In this document: positions 11,349-22,749 of the stretch, piece by piece | Layout of the letters: every line of letters starts with the position of its first letter | How positions within the stretch are numbered: the first letter of the stretch is position 1 | From: Paraconiothyrium sp. Pb-2020 | Taxonomy: Eukaryota; Ascomycota; Dothideomycetes; Pleosporales; Didymosphaeriaceae | Direction: 5' to 3' | NCBI GenBank assembly: GCA_022419385.1 | Contig: JAJUBI010000004.1 | Span: 4,383,286 to 4,447,285, forward strand | DNA: 64,000 bases | Notes under the pieces: model-generated | What the model was told of the DNA's origin: nothing | The model's database searches: none | What the model saw: the letters and a program-made list of their open reading frames with translations, nothing else | Program-made: the position numbers and the translations under genes

Positions 11349-13008
11349 TGCCAATAATCAAGCCCATGACGACTCCCTTCTTGCCACACCATTATCACGC
11401 ATTTGGTACATGACCGCCACACACACACACACACATACGCTGATGGCACGATTTCATGGCATATCAAGCGCAACCACCATTCCCTTAATATCTCTCGCAT
11501 GACACGGAGTTTTTGACAGCGAGGCCCTCTACGAAACCTTTTTAACGGCGCATATTGCGATGCATCTCTCGATTTGGAAATGTGAACCGGATCAGCACAC
11601 TACATACACCACTTTCATTTGCACAATACCTTTCATTTTATACCACGCTGGAAGGACAGGTATCTAGATGAGTTGAAGCGGAGCGGATTTCTGGAATATC
11701 TTGACCGGTGCTGAGGCTTTACACCACCCACATACCCTTTGTCTCCTTTTCTGATCTTTCTTTGACGTCCCCTTTGCGGCATACTCCTATGCCTACGCGC
11801 GCCCATTGACATGCAATGGGCGCAGAGAGCTCGAACGCTCATCGATGACTATGTTTTCTTCTTGCAGTAGGGCAGCGATGGAAAGGCCCACTTCTGAGCG
11901 TGCATGAGCAGCTTTGGAAAGCATTGGAGGCGCGATCTCGTTTTGTCGATCTAGGTGCGAGCGAGGAGTGCGATTAGGTAGTGAATCAGATGAAACATGC
12001 ACACTCAGCAACTTTGTCGTGACCTCCTCTATCCCTCGCGAATTTTGGTGACCATCTTGTCCTGGCAATCAATTAAGCTCCTCCTGTGAGGACGTTGCAT
12101 TGCGCCGCGCGACCCTCGAACATGATACCCTTTCTGGTGCAGGCCTTGGCTATGTCGCGGGGGTGTGGCATGAAGCGAGATTGCAAAGGTATATCTGGCG
12201 GCGATAACGCACAGGTCTGATCGATATGTGCCTGGTGCCTGACCTGGTGACATGGCCCCGAGCGTGATTTCGCCTCCAAGTGTCTGGAGACGGAGGGATG
12301 TGCCGAGTGCCCCTGAAATCATACCGATACAGATATTGATATCACAGGTGGAGTATTACAGGATGATGTTTCGAGTGAGTACCTAAAGGTAGATCATGGA
12401 GGAAGTGCCTGTTTCAAGCTGATCATGAGGACGCGGGACGGCGGGATATGGAGTTGGGGTATTGCGATATGCACAGGGTGGAGGTGGTCGGTGGTTGCGA
12501 GGTGGGGTTTGGTGGGGAAGTAGAGGGTGAGGAGGGGAAGGGGAGGCCTGTGAGAAGGGTAAGGTAGGTTGATACTCGACGAGATGGATAGATGAGTGGC
12601 AAGAGGGTTTAACTAAAGTTTAATTATGGGTGATCTCTTGAAATGGTGATGCCGTATTTCGTCTCTTAACCTCTCGTTCCGAGGGCAAACTGTTGTTTAA
12701 CAGATCGAGCATAATGGGCTGGGGTGATCCAAACATGATTGGGTAACCTTTGATGAATTACCCGGATCGTAACTTTATAGAACAAAGACTGGAATGTGTT
12801 TGAAGTTGTAGAGTCAATGTTCTGCCTGAGGATCGCGGAGGAGGGGCATACTCGAGCGTGAACAATACCTCTTTAGGCCTAGCTCTGTTTTGGCCGCACC
12901 GCGTGCTCCACTTGGCATCAGCGACCCGCGCGACGGAGCTATCAGCGGCACCTTGCATGCTATTACGACTCGCATTAGATACCTAGGACTTTGTTATACA
13001 CGTCTACA
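11349..13008. other. Intergenic region, 1.66 kb
   Basis: It contains the 3' flank of the 904-aa protein gene, with a short (CA)n run at about 11417-11437, and the upstream region of the coiled-coil gene. A G-rich stretch lies at about 12425-12560. No gene, tRNA or repeat element is supported. Confidence 0.5.
11417..11437. repeat. (CA)n microsatellite
   Basis: A run of about nine CA dinucleotides ends in CATA. It lies some 70 nt after the stop codon of the preceding gene, probably in its 3' UTR. Confidence 0.8.
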
Positions 13009-14924
13009 ATGGCCGACGAAGATAAAGAGAAAGCTGCAAAGGTCGCTGCCGCAAAGAAGAAGGTATGAGCTAATCTCGATGCATCGAGCGCATACCGGCG
13101 ACGGACAGGAGCTCGCTGCTGACGACGAACCCCTTCGCCTGAATTGATCATGCTGAGAAAGTATTATACTATATATGCTGACACAATCTGCATAGTATGA
13201 AGCATTGAAAAAGAAGAACGCGAAGAAGGCTGGCGGCAGCGCCGCGAAGAAGAAGGATGATAAAGCAGAAGCCTCGACCGCAGCAGAGACACCAGACGAG
13301 AAGGTCGAAGAACCTGCCGCCGCCGAAGCTGCCAAAGCACCCGAAGCTACAAGCACATCACCCGGCCCTGCGGATGTCGAAGACGACGAGCCTACCGAGC
13401 TGGCTTCCACGACGCCCTCTCACGGTCGGAAGCCGTCCATGGCCGTCGAGTCGCGGCAGCGATCCGCCTCATTCTACCGTGCTGCCGGAGGACCCACATC
13501 ACCGACTGCCACTACACCTGGAGGAGGGGTGTCGAGCGATATCTACAGGGAGCAGGCGCAGCGCATTGATGAGCTGGAGAAGGAGAATAAGCGGCTCGCA
13601 ACGGAAGTGGAACAAGGTGAGGCAAGATGGAAGAAGGGCGAGGAAGAGCTTGAGGAGCTGAGAGAAGGACGTGGAGAGGCTGCGCTTGCGGCAGAAAAAG
13701 CAAAGGAGGCTGACAAGTTGGTGAGTAACATTGACTGCGTACACTGTAGATCGCATAGGAATAGGTGTGGCTGCTAACAAAGCAAAACAGAAATCCGAAG
13801 TGGAATCGCTCAAGCGCCAACTCTCCCAATTGCAGACACAATCGTCAAAGTCTTCCAAAAGAGCGTCGACACCTAACCAGTCTGCCTCGATCGATGACCT
13901 TAACGCTCAAGTTGCCTCCAAATCCGAGACAATTGAATCTTTGGAGCTGGAAATCTCGAACCTCAACAAGCAAGCCGCGGACCAGACAAGTAAGCAGAAC
14001 GAGCTGCAGGCAAGAATAACCGCATTGGAAACCTCCCTACAGAAGGCAGAGCAAGAGGCTAGTTCTACCAAAACCGAGCTCTCAGACCTCAAGGCCAATT
14101 TGGAGAAGGCAGGCGAGCAGGCGGCCAAGGAAGGCTCTGATCGCGACTCTGCACAAACACGTATTGCTCAGCTCGAGGCCGAATTGGGCGCCGCCAATCG
14201 TAAAGCATCCGATTCAATATCTCGCGCCGAGTTGTTAGAAAGAAAGATCGAGACACTCACGCAGCTTCATCGTGACAATGATGCACGCAATCAGACCCGA
14301 CTCCAGGAGCACAAGAAAATCGAGCGTGAAGCCGCCGAACTACGTACCCGCGTGACCGGCCTAAGCAACGAGAACGCGCGCCTCCGCGAAGCTGAGCAGC
14401 GCCGTCGGAAAGCTGACTTAGGCAACATCGAAGACAGCAGCGTACAAGAGCTTGTCGACGAAGAACGTGACAGGCTTTTGGCCAAGGTGCGCGAACTCGA
14501 AGAAGAGAACTTCGAGCTTCGCCGCGGCGTCTGGAGGGACAAGCGCACCGCCATGCAACCAGGCATGGATGACCACTCAAACGACTTCGACGATGTCGAC
14601 CTCTCTGGAAGCACCCCTACTGCAAGGCGGGCTTCAGGTCGCCAGACATCCTCATTACAGGATGTCATACAGTCTGGTATTTCGGCTTTCACGGGCACAT
14701 CGCGGCAACGCGGTACCTCTGCACCAAAGGAGAGGCAGGGAAGTTTGGGTAGCTTGGATAGTTTCGAGTTCGATGAGGATGCGTTTAGGCAGGCGCAGGA
14801 GGAAGAAGGGAAGAGGAGACTTGAGCGGGTGAGGGAGATTAAGAGAGGTTTGGGTCAATACAAGGGGTGGCGAGCGGACTTTGTGGATGTTAGGGTGGGG
14901 ATGGGCGGTGTCTTCGATATTTAG
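13009..14924 (+). CDS. Coiled-coil protein ('M protein repeat' type)
   Basis: Three exons: 13009-13062, 13196-13720 and 13791-14924 (introns of 133 and 70 nt, GTATGA and GTGAGT donors, all phase 0), giving 570 aa. The short first exon encodes the start MADEDKEKAA, continuous with the Lys/Ala-rich next exon. Residues about 1-60 are Lys/Ala-rich and 60-130 are low-complexity Pro/Ser/Thr. Long heptad-type coiled coil runs through about 135-450, interrupted by a Ser-rich linker near 210-225. A conserved-looking C-terminal tail follows (LGQYKGWRADF and a Gly/Phe end). Similar proteins in other filamentous ascomycetes carry the uninformative name 'M protein repeat protein'. A tether or scaffold role is inference; no Golgi GRIP-type motif could be confirmed. 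Confidence 0.88.
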
Positions 14925-15454
14925 GAGATTCGCAGAAGTGACATGATAGTTTCTTGACGGGACGCCATGCGTACTTTCAACATCGTGCATGCGTATTTTC
15001 AAGCTCGTGTATGCGTACTTTTGAATTCGTGCATGCGTACTTTTAAACTCGTGCATGTGTACTTTCAGATTCGGCAACAACCTGAGTTTTCGTTCACAGT
15101 GGCGGACACAAAAGACTGAACCAGCCCTTATGTCAACAGGAGATACGACTATATAGTATTAGATTATAATTCTAGGAGCGTATTATGAAGCAAGTCACCC
15201 TAGGCTATACTATTAGCCCAGACTGTCTCTCAAAGTCAAAGGTTAGCGAGCCACCCAAAAAGCCAGTGAGTGCCATACAGGATTATACACCGTAGGGTAA
15301 CTCAATATGCAATGAGTATCTCAAGTTTTGATGTCATATTGTACTGTGGGTGTTCACAGGAGGTGCTACCACCAGAAGTCCGACTTATTCCTTCGGCCAC
15401 TGTGCTCTATACTACGCTATGCAAAATTGCCCAGACCCTTATTAACACCATGCC
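14925..15454. other. Intergenic region between convergent genes
   Basis: It holds the 22-bp minisatellite and then about 380 bases without a gene, where the coiled-coil gene (+) and the SDR gene (-) terminate towards each other. Confidence 0.5.
14966..15074. repeat. 22-bp tandem minisatellite, five copies
   Basis: Units start at 14966, 14988, 15010, 15032 and 15054. The consensus is close to CATGCGTACTTTYAANNTCGTG, and the copies differ at only a few positions. Where units abut they create the palindrome GCATGC. The array begins 42 nt after the stop codon of the coiled-coil protein gene, so it probably lies in that gene's 3' UTR. Confidence 0.9.
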
Positions 15455-16261
15455 CTACTGCGAGGAGCCACCAGAAATAGTAATGACCTGGCCGTTAACC
15501 CATCCGCCATCTTCACTCGCCAAGAATGCGACCACCCGTGCCACGTCTTCAGGGACAGCACACCGTCCCAAAGGACAATTTTCCGCCATTCCCTTCTCTA
15601 TGACCTCAGGGGAGAGATCAGCGGTGGCACCTGGGATATAGTGATAGGCGTTGGCGAAAAACATATCGCTTTTGATTCCACCTGGCGCTACACCGTTGAC
15701 CGTGATCCCGCGCTTACCAAAGTCCGTTGCAAACGCCTTGATGAAACCAATGACAGCCATCTTGGATGCATTATACAGTGCGTGGTCCTTCACGCCCAGA
15801 AGACCGGCGGCAATAGAAGACATAAGAATGATTCGACCGTTATCCTCAATATGCTTGTACGCCGTCTGCCCAACGAAGAACTGCGCCCTCGCATTCAAGT
15901 TGAAAACATGGTCGTACTTCTCCTCCGTAATCTCCTCTGTCTTATCCCAGCTCTCCGTACCTGAATTGCTCATCACAATATCAATCTTGTTGAACGCCTT
16001 CTTTGCTTCCTCGAAAAGGCGGTTGATTTCGGAGACTTTGGAGACGTCGGCTTGGATAGACACGGCCTTTGCGCCATTGTTAAACCCCTCGATTATCTTG
16101 ACGACTTCTTCAGCGGGACCCTTGGAGGAGACATAGTTCACGACGACGGAGGCGCCGCGCTTGCCGAGCTCGATGGCACAGCCGCGACCGATTCCTCGGC
16201 CGGCGCCGGTGACGAGGGCGACCTTGCCTTCCAGAGAGGCGGTAGGGACGTTGATAACCAT
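15455..16261 (-). CDS. Short-chain dehydrogenase, tri-/tetrahydroxynaphthalene reductase-like
   Basis: An intronless 268-aa classical SDR. The cofactor motif TGAGRGIG is at residues 18-25, the NSG motif at 99-101, catalytic Ser about 149, and YxxxK with Tyr163 and Lys167. The remaining motifs (ITVNGVAPGGIKSDMF and a C-terminal ITISGGSSQ) match the fungal polyhydroxynaphthalene reductases of DHN-melanin synthesis, which use NADPH to reduce T4HN or T3HN. Length equals the family norm. The neighbours (SurE nucleotidase, coiled-coil protein) are not melanin genes and no polyketide synthase or scytalone dehydratase is in the window, so a related polyketide or sugar reductase role is possible. Family certain; substrate uncertain. 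Confidence 0.9.
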   Translation of the reverse strand: MVINVPTASLEGKVALVTGAGRGIGRGCAIELGKRGASVVVNYVSSKGPAEEVVKIIEGFNNGAKAVSIQADVSKVSEINRLFEEAKKAFNKIDIVMSNSGTESWDKTEEITEEKYDHVFNLNARAQFFVGQTAYKHIEDNGRIILMSSIAAGLLGVKDHALYNASKMAVIGFIKAFATDFGKRGITVNGVAPGGIKSDMFFANAYHYIPGATADLSPEVIEKGMAENCPLGRCAVPEDVARVVAFLASEDGGWVNGQVITISGGSSQ

Positions 16262-17188
16262 TCTGATATCACGTGGAAAGATGTAGTTTTATTGGCTGGT
16301 TGTCGTCGATTTGGAATGCAGATGCTTGAACTCCTTTGCGTGAAGAGAGTGACAGTGGACAGAAGAGCTTGCGCAGGGGTATCGAACACAAGAAAGAAGA
16401 CGATGCGTGTGTAATAATGGAAACTGATTTTGTGGTCGACTCTTCACATATAAAGCCAGACACGTTGTCGGCATCGCGCCTTACAAACGGGAGTGAGCGG
16501 GGATCCGACCGGCACCTCAGCATAATGAGACCGGATCGGACCTTATGGTATTCGCTGTTCTGCTCCTCTGTACATTAAAACCCCTGAACTGCCGGAGTAT
16601 TGTTATCGGGAACGGTCAAGGGCTGCGTGATCGGAGGTCGGATGGAGGAGGAATGGGGGGGTTGTACGGGAGAGGGGCCATTGGTGAGTCCGCGGTGGTG
16701 AATGCCTTGATCATGAAGACTTGTTGAACAAGACTATGACAATCTCATGTCTACATTTTGATTGAAAACCCAACATCGAACCTCCATGTTGTTGAAGTAA
16801 AGTATCGATATCAGCAACGTGCTGGAAGGGTCCGTGGCGCGCATGCGGGAGCTATGGCGCACCGCACCACAGGACGGCTGAGCTGACGCGCATATCCGCA
16901 GCCTCATTCGTGTTGATCAACAACGTCCCGGAAATCTGCCTGAGATAGCTTCCTGGGCACTACCATGTCGAAAGCAAACATCGAAGCTCGCTCACGATGT
17001 GAACCAGGAACCAGTTGCTCCTTCGCACGTGGTCCAATTGGCGCTTAGCCATTCCGACTATCGATAGCGATCTCGGAAAGCTAATCACGTCAACCCACGT
17101 CGATGTTCGCCCGCATCCCACTCCGCCTTTGCAAACCCTACATTAACAGATACATCCTCCAATTCTCTTCTAAACCTCAAAGACCGCC
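16262..17188. other. Divergent intergenic/promoter region
   Basis: This is the upstream region shared by the SDR gene (-) and the SurE-like gene (+). A possible TATA-like element for the SDR lies near 16445-16452 on the minus strand. A purine-rich patch lies at about 16635-16680. There is no gene in it. Confidence 0.4.
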
Positions 17189-18358
17189 ATGCACATCCTC
17201 GTGAGTAAATGGTGAACATTCCCTTGTATCTCGTTCGTAACCAAATATAGGTCACGAACGATGATGGCCCGCCTTCAGACCAATCCTCGCCATACGTGCA
17301 TTCGCTAGGTACAGGCGCCTCATTCCTGCTTGAATTGGAACTGATAGGTAATAGTCTCGACCCTCCAATCTCACGGGCATACCGTCTCCGTCGTTCTCCC
17401 GCATACGCAGCGCTCTTGGATAGGCAAAGCCCATCTTGTCGGCCACTCTATCAAGCCGACATACTTCCGGCCATTACCTCTTCGCAGCGAAAACGGTCGC
17501 CTCCTCAATAATGGCACGACGCATACACGTCCTCTTCCGGACTCATCCACAGAGGAAGAATGGGTTCTTGTCGACAGCACGCCCGCGTCTTGTGTTCAAA
17601 TCGGCCTGTTCCATTATTTCAGGAGCAGAGGCCCAATAGACTTAGTCGTGTCGGGACCAAACTATGGGAGAAATAGCACGGCTGTATTCAGCTTGAGTAG
17701 TGGGACTATCGGCGGAGCTATGGAGGCGGCAGTATGTGGTTACAAGTCCATTGCGCTCAGTTACGCGTTCTTTGACCGCAACCACGATGCGGCGATAATA
17801 TCAGGAGCATCCGAGCTCTCCGCACGACTCATACAACACCTCTTCGATAATTGGAACCCCGAGACACACATATACTCGGTTAATGTGCCGCTAGTTGAGA
17901 ACGTTGGGCAAAAGAAGATCCTCTGGACATATATGCTGCAAAATCGCTGGAAGTCAGGATCGTGTTTCCAACCCATTGACGTACCTTCCGAGAGCGACGA
18001 ATCCCCCTCCGATATAGAGGCGCAAATCCGGAAACAGGAAGAAAAGCTAGGCCGGAAGGAGTTGCTCGGTGGTGAGTCCGGCCGTGACAGTGGACGAGAG
18101 ACGCCCGTTGGGGGCCACATACGATACACACATAAGCATTTCAAGTGGTCACCGCACTTCAAAGACGTATATGAGAGTGTGGAGCAGAGCGAGCCAGGGA
18201 ATGATGGGTGGGCGGTTGCTCAAGGATACACGAGCGTAACTCCGCTCAGAGCCAACTTCATGCATACACCTGGTGATTTTAAGGGAGAGATTACTCTGGA
18301 CAACATTGGGAAGGGGAATGTACCGGAAGAGGTTCCGGCGGAAAACGAAAAGGCTTAG
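17189..18358 (+). CDS. SurE-like phosphatase/nucleotidase
   Basis: Three exons: 17189-17200, 17251-17308 and 17355-18358, giving 357 aa. The first exon is only four codons (MHIL); the join to the second yields the diagnostic SurE start MHILVTNDDGP, whose Asp8 and Asp9 bind the metal. The second join gives HSLVSTLQSHGH; the acceptor ending at 17354 is needed for frame, not the TAG at 17347. Other family motifs are LPHTQRSWIGKAH, VDSTPASCVQIGL and SGPNYGRNST, whose Asn126 is a likely metal ligand. SurE proteins hydrolyse nucleoside monophosphates or related phosphate esters and are usually cytosolic. The C-terminus has an acidic/charged insertion (about residues 235-280), common in fungal members. 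Confidence 0.9.
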
Positions 18359-18891
18359 ACAAAAGCTCTGGGGTATAGACGAGATATGACTTTTATGACA
18401 TGCATCTGCATTTATGCGTAAGTTTACATGGCCGAACAATGCGAATAGGGTACGCGTCTGTCGGTATCCTCACACTGTGTAGGTACTTGTATGAGAGGCG
18501 CGACTGTCTTCTCAGAAAACTCACCCCGACTGTGTGGGGCACAAGTTCCCTTTTTTTCCATCTCCAAGCCCGTCTAGAAGAGCGCCATTAGGCTAAGTTG
18601 ACCGCATGTACACGCCTCCACATATACTACCCACCAGGTACCTTGCGCAATTTCGTCTTGCGCCGGTCCCACGTTCAGACATACCTGGTGATTGCTCTCA
18701 CCGATCATTATTGCTAAGCGACTCGATCTCACTACGTCGGATATAACTTGAGCAGTGAGCATTAGAGACCTTCCACAGAAACGCAGGTTTACCATCGGAC
18801 GTTCCATGTATCTCATTAACCATCTTTGACTGACATCTCTCCCCGATACGGTTAACAAAGTTACGAAAGCGTACTACGAGGTAATTCAGCC
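18359..18891. other. Intergenic region
   Basis: Upstream region of the FAD oxidoreductase gene. No gene or clear TATA box was found. Confidence 0.4.
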
Positions 18892-20382
18892 ATGCGCGCC
18901 CACATTTTGAAAAGCCTTGCGCTTCTGCTCAGCTCATTTGTTTTCTCGATACTCGCTGTCGATGTCATAAATCGAGACGTCGTCATTGTCGGTGGTGGAG
19001 CAGCAGGCTCCCACGCTGCAGTCTGGCTGCGCGACCACAACAAAACCGTCGCCGTTGTTGAGAGAAGTAGGCAATTGGTACGCCATCTTCTCCCACCATA
19101 TCCAACACCCCGACATCGACACTAACCATTGCTTCCCCAGGGCGGCCATACCGCCGTCTATCGCAACCCTAAAACCGGGAAACCCATCAACATCGGCGTC
19201 CAAGCCTGGATGGAATATCTAAACACGACATCTTTCCCACACAGAATGGGGGTGGACACAAACGGCTCCATGCAATTCGAAACCCTCACCCCACACTACA
19301 TCGACTTTTCGACCGGCCTCCCCGTCCCCTCCTACACTCCCCCATCTACCGAAGCCTACCAGACCGCACTGTCCAGATACCTCGCCCTCTGCGAAAAATA
19401 CGCCACCCTCATGCTCCCCGGCTTCTTCAATTTCCCTTCCGCCGGCGAAGACATACCCGAAGATCTGGTCATGACCTTTGGGAAATTCGTGGACAAGTAC
19501 GATTTGCAAGCTGCGGTACCGAGACTCTGGGATAGCACGGTTATGGGTGTGGGCGACTTTTTGAAGGTGCCTACGCTGTACGTGATGCAAGCGTCCGGCC
19601 TTGTGATGGCGCGCGCGATGCTCGGTCAGAGTCGCGCTATGGTGCCGAGCAGTGGGAATCTGCATGAGCTGTATGAGCGCGTGGCTGAGCTTTTAGGAGG
19701 TGACGTGCTGTATGACAGCATCGTTGTGGGGTCTACGAGGAATGCGAGCGGTGTGAGCGTGCGGGTTAAGCATAGGGATGGGGACGAGACGGAGATAGTG
19801 GCGAAGAGGTTGTTGGTGGCATTTGAGCCGAGTCCGGTTGCGATGGCGGTGTTTGACCTGGATGGGGAGGAGGGGGAGGTTCTGGGGAAGTTGAGCTTTT
19901 CGAGTGTGTATGCTGGTCTGGTTCAACATCCGAGCTTGAAAGGATTGAATTCTTGGACGAATACGCTGCCGGCTGCCCCTGGCTCGAATTATTCTGCGTA
20001 TCCACTTCCGGCGCAGGTTGGGAAGATCAGTCATCAACCTGGGGGTGGTGAGGATCTCTTTGCGTTCACGGCGGTCGGGCCAGGGGAAGATAACGCTGAG
20101 AGCATGCAAGCTCTCATTGCGCAGTCGATTGACAATATGGTAAAAACTGGTACGGTCAATGCATCAAATGGGACTACAGCATTTCCTTATTTTGCGAATC
20201 ATGGATTTATGCATTCAAGAGTGTCGGGAGAGGAACTGAGGAAAGGGTTCATTGCAAGACAAGACGCGCTGCAGGGGAGGAGAGCAACGTGGTATACCGG
20301 GGCCGCGTTTAGTGCTGGGTTTTCGACGATACTGTGGGCGTATAATGAGGTCTTGCTACCAAGAGTGATTGAAGGGTTGTAG
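18892..20382 (+). CDS. Secreted FAD-dependent oxidoreductase (beta-cyclopiazonate dehydrogenase-like)
   Basis: Two exons, 18892-19077 and 19141-20382 (63-nt phase-0 intron with a CTAAC branch site), giving 475 aa. A hydrophobic signal peptide covers residues about 1-22. The FAD-binding Rossmann motif VIVGGGAAG is at 31-39, and an acidic residue closes the fold in VAVVER. The join restores the continuous second FAD motif RQLGGHTAVY. The body resembles the flavin monooxygenase/amine-oxidase-like family that includes CpaO of the cyclopiazonic acid pathway, and many anonymous secreted fungal paralogues. Several Asn-X-Ser/Thr sites fit secretion. The substrate is unknown. It is next to the SurE gene, and no prenyltransferase or NRPS is nearby to suggest an alkaloid cluster. 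Confidence 0.87.
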
Positions 20383-20845
20383 GGTGCTCAGAGGGCTGAG
20401 CCTTGTGAGGTACAGGCAGTTCCCACATCGTTCCTAGATCGGAAGATAGCATAAATCTCTCTTTGGTCCATAAGTGATCTTGGTCGCCTTTGACTCATAG
20501 TTCAAGAGTTAGTACGTCACTGCCTGGTCTGATGTTCGAGGTATGTGAAGCTGGCTGGCGCTACAGATGCTGCGCCACCGCCCTATGAGTGTTTGCAGGT
20601 GGTTTGCAGCGCCACGATTCACGGACCTCGTTCAGTCAGTAATTCACTTGAGGAACGTCCGATTCTCACTTCTGTTCGCTCCTTCACCTGCCTTGTTATG
20701 TTCCCCTGTTGGGGTATATAAAAGCAGGACATGTTCTTCTCGCCAACATATTCTCATCGTCTTAGCACCCAACTTCTCAGAACAAATACCACTTACATTG
20801 CCTGTGCGATACACGCCTAGGCCAACTTTCTGATACCAGTGCGCA
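20383..20845. other. Intergenic/promoter region
   Basis: Upstream region of the Kelch-like protein gene; it contains the TATA box listed separately. Confidence 0.5.
20715..20724 (+). promoter_or_regulatory. TATA box of the Kelch-like protein gene
   Basis: TATATAAAAG lies 122 nt upstream of the ATG at 20846, a spacing that fits a leader of about 90 nt. Consensus TATA boxes are uncommon in this window, which suggests regulated rather than constitutive expression. Confidence 0.65.
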
Positions 20846-21856
20846 ATGGACTTCGACTTATTCTCACTCGGCAAGCGTTCCAACATCAAGCGCATCACTA
20901 ATGAACAATTCGACGAGGGCCGGGACTTCCGCTTTGGCACGGCAAACCCAGAAAAGATAGACATAGCGAACTGGAAGCTCGCTGTGGGGTACTACATCGA
21001 TCCCTGGTGGTCCCGCGAATACTTTCTCAAGGGTGAAGAACCTACGGATTCAATCTACGAGGACGCCGATGATTCAGACCCCCAAGACCTAGACGAGTAC
21101 GCCGGTAGCGAAGACGAAAGCGAGACCGAGACCGAGACCGAGTCTACAGCCGAACATAAGACCGAGAACGGCAGAGAGGATGAGAGCGAACCACAGGAGG
21201 CAAAGCACAAAGACTATTCCTACATGGATGGTGGCCCTATATGGTGTAATCTGCGCTTCGGTCAAACGACGACTGAGCTTCCCGATGGCACCGTAGTGAA
21301 GATCGCAGGCGAGCACGAAGACTTCTACGACCCAGACTTTCAGATATACAACGATGTAATCGTCTACCCTCCTGGAGCGTCACAAGCTGTGAGCCATTCC
21401 GACTTTGTCATCTACGGGTATCCTGAGGATGTTTTTCCGGTAACGGACTTTCACACCGCAACGTACATTCCGCACCTAAACAAGATCCTCGTATTGGGCA
21501 ACATGTCAAGCAACTACTGTAAGGTGGATGAGACACTCGCTGCTGGTGGCGTCACCCCGGTGTACTTGCTCGAGGTGGGGACCTGGAAGTTCGAAAAGAG
21601 GGAGACACGTGGTGACGGTCCGGGGATGATTTCGCGACATGTAGCGGAGCTGGTCGATGGTGTTCTACGAGTAACCACAGGGGATCCAGGGTACGAGGAA
21701 TATTATAGGACCATGCGTAAGGTCTTCAAGGATGGTCAGAGCGAACTGATAGATGTTGAGTCTGGTACGGTGTGGGAGCTTCGTTTGGACGACTGGACGT
21801 GGAAGCAGAACGCGAGCGAGCAGGCAACTTTGACTGGTGAGGCGAAGGAGACGTGA
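20846..21856 (+). CDS. Kelch/beta-propeller-like protein of unknown function
   Basis: A single exon of 336 aa. The N-terminal part includes a Trp/Tyr-rich stretch (AVGYYIDPWWSRE). A highly acidic insert (about residues 72-125) holds repeated Glu-Thr pairs. The C-terminal half has a Kelch-like beta pattern with VFPVTDFHTATYIP (Asp201, Phe202, His203), KILVLGNMSS, TPVYLLEVGTW and GPGMISRHVAEL. I recall the DFHTA and 'TPVY.L' arrangement from small bacterial proteins annotated as Kelch-like, so bacterial ancestry is possible but unproven. There is no signal peptide. Function unknown. Confidence 0.82.
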   Translation: MDFDLFSLGKRSNIKRITNEQFDEGRDFRFGTANPEKIDIANWKLAVGYYIDPWWSREYFLKGEEPTDSIYEDADDSDPQDLDEYAGSEDESETETETESTAEHKTENGREDESEPQEAKHKDYSYMDGGPIWCNLRFGQTTTELPDGTVVKIAGEHEDFYDPDFQIYNDVIVYPPGASQAVSHSDFVIYGYPEDVFPVTDFHTATYIPHLNKILVLGNMSSNYCKVDETLAAGGVTPVYLLEVGTWKFEKRETRGDGPGMISRHVAELVDGVLRVTTGDPGYEEYYRTMRKVFKDGQSELIDVESGTVWELRLDDWTWKQNASEQATLTGEAKET

Positions 21857-22749
21857 TACTCCCGACTTGTAAGCTCAACCGCAAGCGCCTAAACCAGGAC
21901 AATACCATCCCGAAATTGCGAGAGACAGAGTCATTGATTTGCTCCTTCTGGCTTCGTGTGGTCTGTCTTGGTATTGAACTTCAATGCAAAGGTGGGAAAC
22001 ATCAGAGTATGCCACTAGGATTGCTTAGGACGAGTTGTTAGATCTTGGAGGTGACTGTATCGATGGAAATTTCGTTGTGTAGTTAACCTGGCATAACAAG
22101 AAACAAAGCCACCGATCTTCTTTGCATTGGTATGTCGTAACGTCTTGAACCGAGTAGCTGTTGACTGATTAGTGGGCCATGGCAACGGGCGTTCCCTCTC
22201 GAAGGGCCCACGGCAGTGGCTTGATGTTAAGTGATGCTCGATGGCACTGTAGGCTTGAGGGGAACCCCGGATAGAGAAACGTCAGATCAATGCGGATGAG
22301 GTGGGACGATTCGAGGTCGAACTGATGTTCGCTTGGATGGTCCGAGCGCCAATCCGAGCGGGATGATCGCGATTTTGGGCAAGGACAACCGCTGCAGTCT
22401 GACGTGCATGCACAATACAGTGTCCACAGTGAGCCCAGCCCACCAACGACGCCCATCAGTAGCCCGCACTCGCTTGACGGCCACGCGGACCTTTACTGAC
22501 TTCGCCCCTGGTGCTAAGGCGAAGGCAAGTGCAGAGATAGTCTTCCGGAGGCTCCGTACACCGCCGCACTCTTCGCGCCATATCTCCGCCTCTGCAACTC
22601 TTCTCCGCCCGTATGCTGGACCTACAGTAATCGTACCCTCGAGTATGTCCAGGCCGTCTCTCCTCGAACCTCGGACGCACGTCGCGTGCTCACGCGCTAT
22701 TACTATACCATAACCTTGGGTGAGACGCATGGAAGCCGCGTGAGGCGCA
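21857..22749. other. Intergenic/promoter region upstream of FMP27
   Basis: 893 bases between two genes on the same strand. Short open frames crossing 22300-22700 are not convincing. The ATG at 22750 begins a protein with the correct family N-terminus, so no upstream exon is needed. Confidence 0.5.

Noticed and set aside
17309..17347. Shorter 39-nt second intron in the SurE-like gene (acceptor TAG at 17347)
   Set aside because: It breaks the reading frame; only the acceptor ending at 17354 gives the conserved SurE sequence.
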